From DATCJA01 sp963814955 (GTDB lineage Bacteria; Acidobacteriota; Vicinamibacteria; Vicinamibacterales; UBA2999), in the NCBI GenBank assembly GCA_963814955.1, contig CAWFEX010000004.1, positions 992,001 through 1,056,000 of the forward strand: a stretch of 64,000 nucleotides of DNA. The letters run 5' to 3'. This document shows, in pieces, positions 63,579 through 64,000 of this stretch. The notes beneath the pieces were generated by a model. It worked only from the letters and a program-made list of their open reading frames with translations, ran no database searches and was not told the origin of the DNA. Numbering within the stretch: position 1 is the stretch's first letter; the number at the start of each line of letters is the position of its first letter. Position numbers and translations under genes: made by a program.

Positions 63579-64000
63579 GCGTCTCGTCTCGCAACCGGAT
63601 CGCTGAGGGAGCGGCGCGCGCCGCTCGGAAGTTTGTACCTGTTCCACTGCGTCGCCAGCGCGAACCATGCGGCACTCACGATCCAACGCGGACCCGGTAC
63701 CTTCGCATAGGTCCACGAGTCCGTAAGCCGGCATCCGCGACGCCTCTTGATCTCATACATCCCACGGCCGAAATAGAAGCGGCTCAAGCCGCGTTCGAGG
63801 GCCATGGATATCGGGGAGTGATATGCAATGACGAAGTAGGTGTAGTCCCTGACGGCGGTCTCCGGGTCTACACCGACCGCAGCCGCAAAGGCCGCTTCCT
63901 TCCCCAAGAGCACGACATGAACCCCGGTCAGAGACTCGTCCAGGCGCGCAGTGAACACCAGCGCGTTCGCTCCGAGGTTGCGGGAGAGTTCGCGAAAGAA
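63575..64000 (-). CDS. GNAT/FemAB-like acetyltransferase, 5' end beyond window
   Basis: The frame is open to the window edge (FFRELSRNLGANALVFTARL). The C-terminal part carries ALERGLSRFYFGRGMYEIKR, RRGCRLTDSWTY and PSGARR, as in BioF2-like GNAT acyltransferases with a YKLRRG-type core. Overlaps the asparagine-synthase-like gene by 4 bp. The N-terminus is outside the window. Confidence 0.6.
   Translation of the reverse strand, partial: FFRELSRNLGANALVFTARLDESLTGVHVVLLGKEAAFAAAVGVDPETAVRDYTYFVIAYHSPISMALERGLSRFYFGRGMYEIKRRRGCRLTDSWTYAKVPGPRWIVSAAWFALATQWNRYKLPSGARRSLSDPVARRDA

Overview
The window is high-GC bacterial chromosome, closely packed with genes on both strands and rich in small hypothetical genes. 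I infer an Acidobacteriota genome, most likely class Vicinamibacteria. The grounds are the many secreted proteins of unknown function (DUF6152, DUF4382 and lipocalin-like types), tiny zinc-ribbon proteins, dispersed short palindromes and GGTAG-type intergenic repeats. No rRNA is present, so the lineage stays an inference.

Layout. 1-8.5 kb: RhlE-type helicase (cut by the window edge), a B12-binding radical SAM enzyme, a Crp/Fnr regulator, then small genes including a zinc ribbon, a cold-shock protein, microproteins and an RRM protein with a damaged start. 8.5-13.5 kb: exported proteins and two frameshifted remnants (VOC and glycosyltransferase). 13.5-20.4 kb: an unusual sigma-54-AAA+/GGDEF fusion, membrane proteins, an AraC regulator with a DoxX-like operon, and an exported metallo-hydrolase. 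20.5-28.2 kb: propionyl-CoA synthetase, an IS91-type remnant, an exported FMN 2-hydroxyacid oxidase, a DUF6152 pair and a RibD-like reductase. 28.3-45.7 kb is a housekeeping block: initiator tRNA, ftsB, cutA, dedA, cystathionine gamma-synthase, DUF2007-RNase III, hutU, hutH (frameshifted), purA, a REC-PilZ protein, an ABC exporter, ligD and rpoD.

45.9-52.0 kb is a 6.1-kb integrative element inside tRNA-Lys(TTT). A 44-bp direct repeat of the tRNA 3' end bounds it. It carries a tyrosine integrase broken by two frameshifts and several zinc-ribbon microproteins. It also carries a minus-strand run of overlapping genes with an M41-type HEAGH protein and phage-like proteins.

52-56.6 kb: exported proteins including a B3-like metallo-beta-lactamase-fold enzyme, a second cold-shock gene next to a second zinc ribbon, a RodZ-like HTH-PEGA protein and tRNA-Arg. 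56.6-61.6 kb: a beta-ketoadipate set (pcaF facing pcaI-pcaJ-MFS and a ModA-like protein). The window ends with an asparagine-synthase-like protein overlapping an acetyltransferase-like gene that runs off the edge.

Many reading frames are broken by one or two bases, including conserved genes such as hutH. Some of these may be sequencing or assembly errors rather than biological decay. All function calls come from motif recognition by eye; no database search was run.
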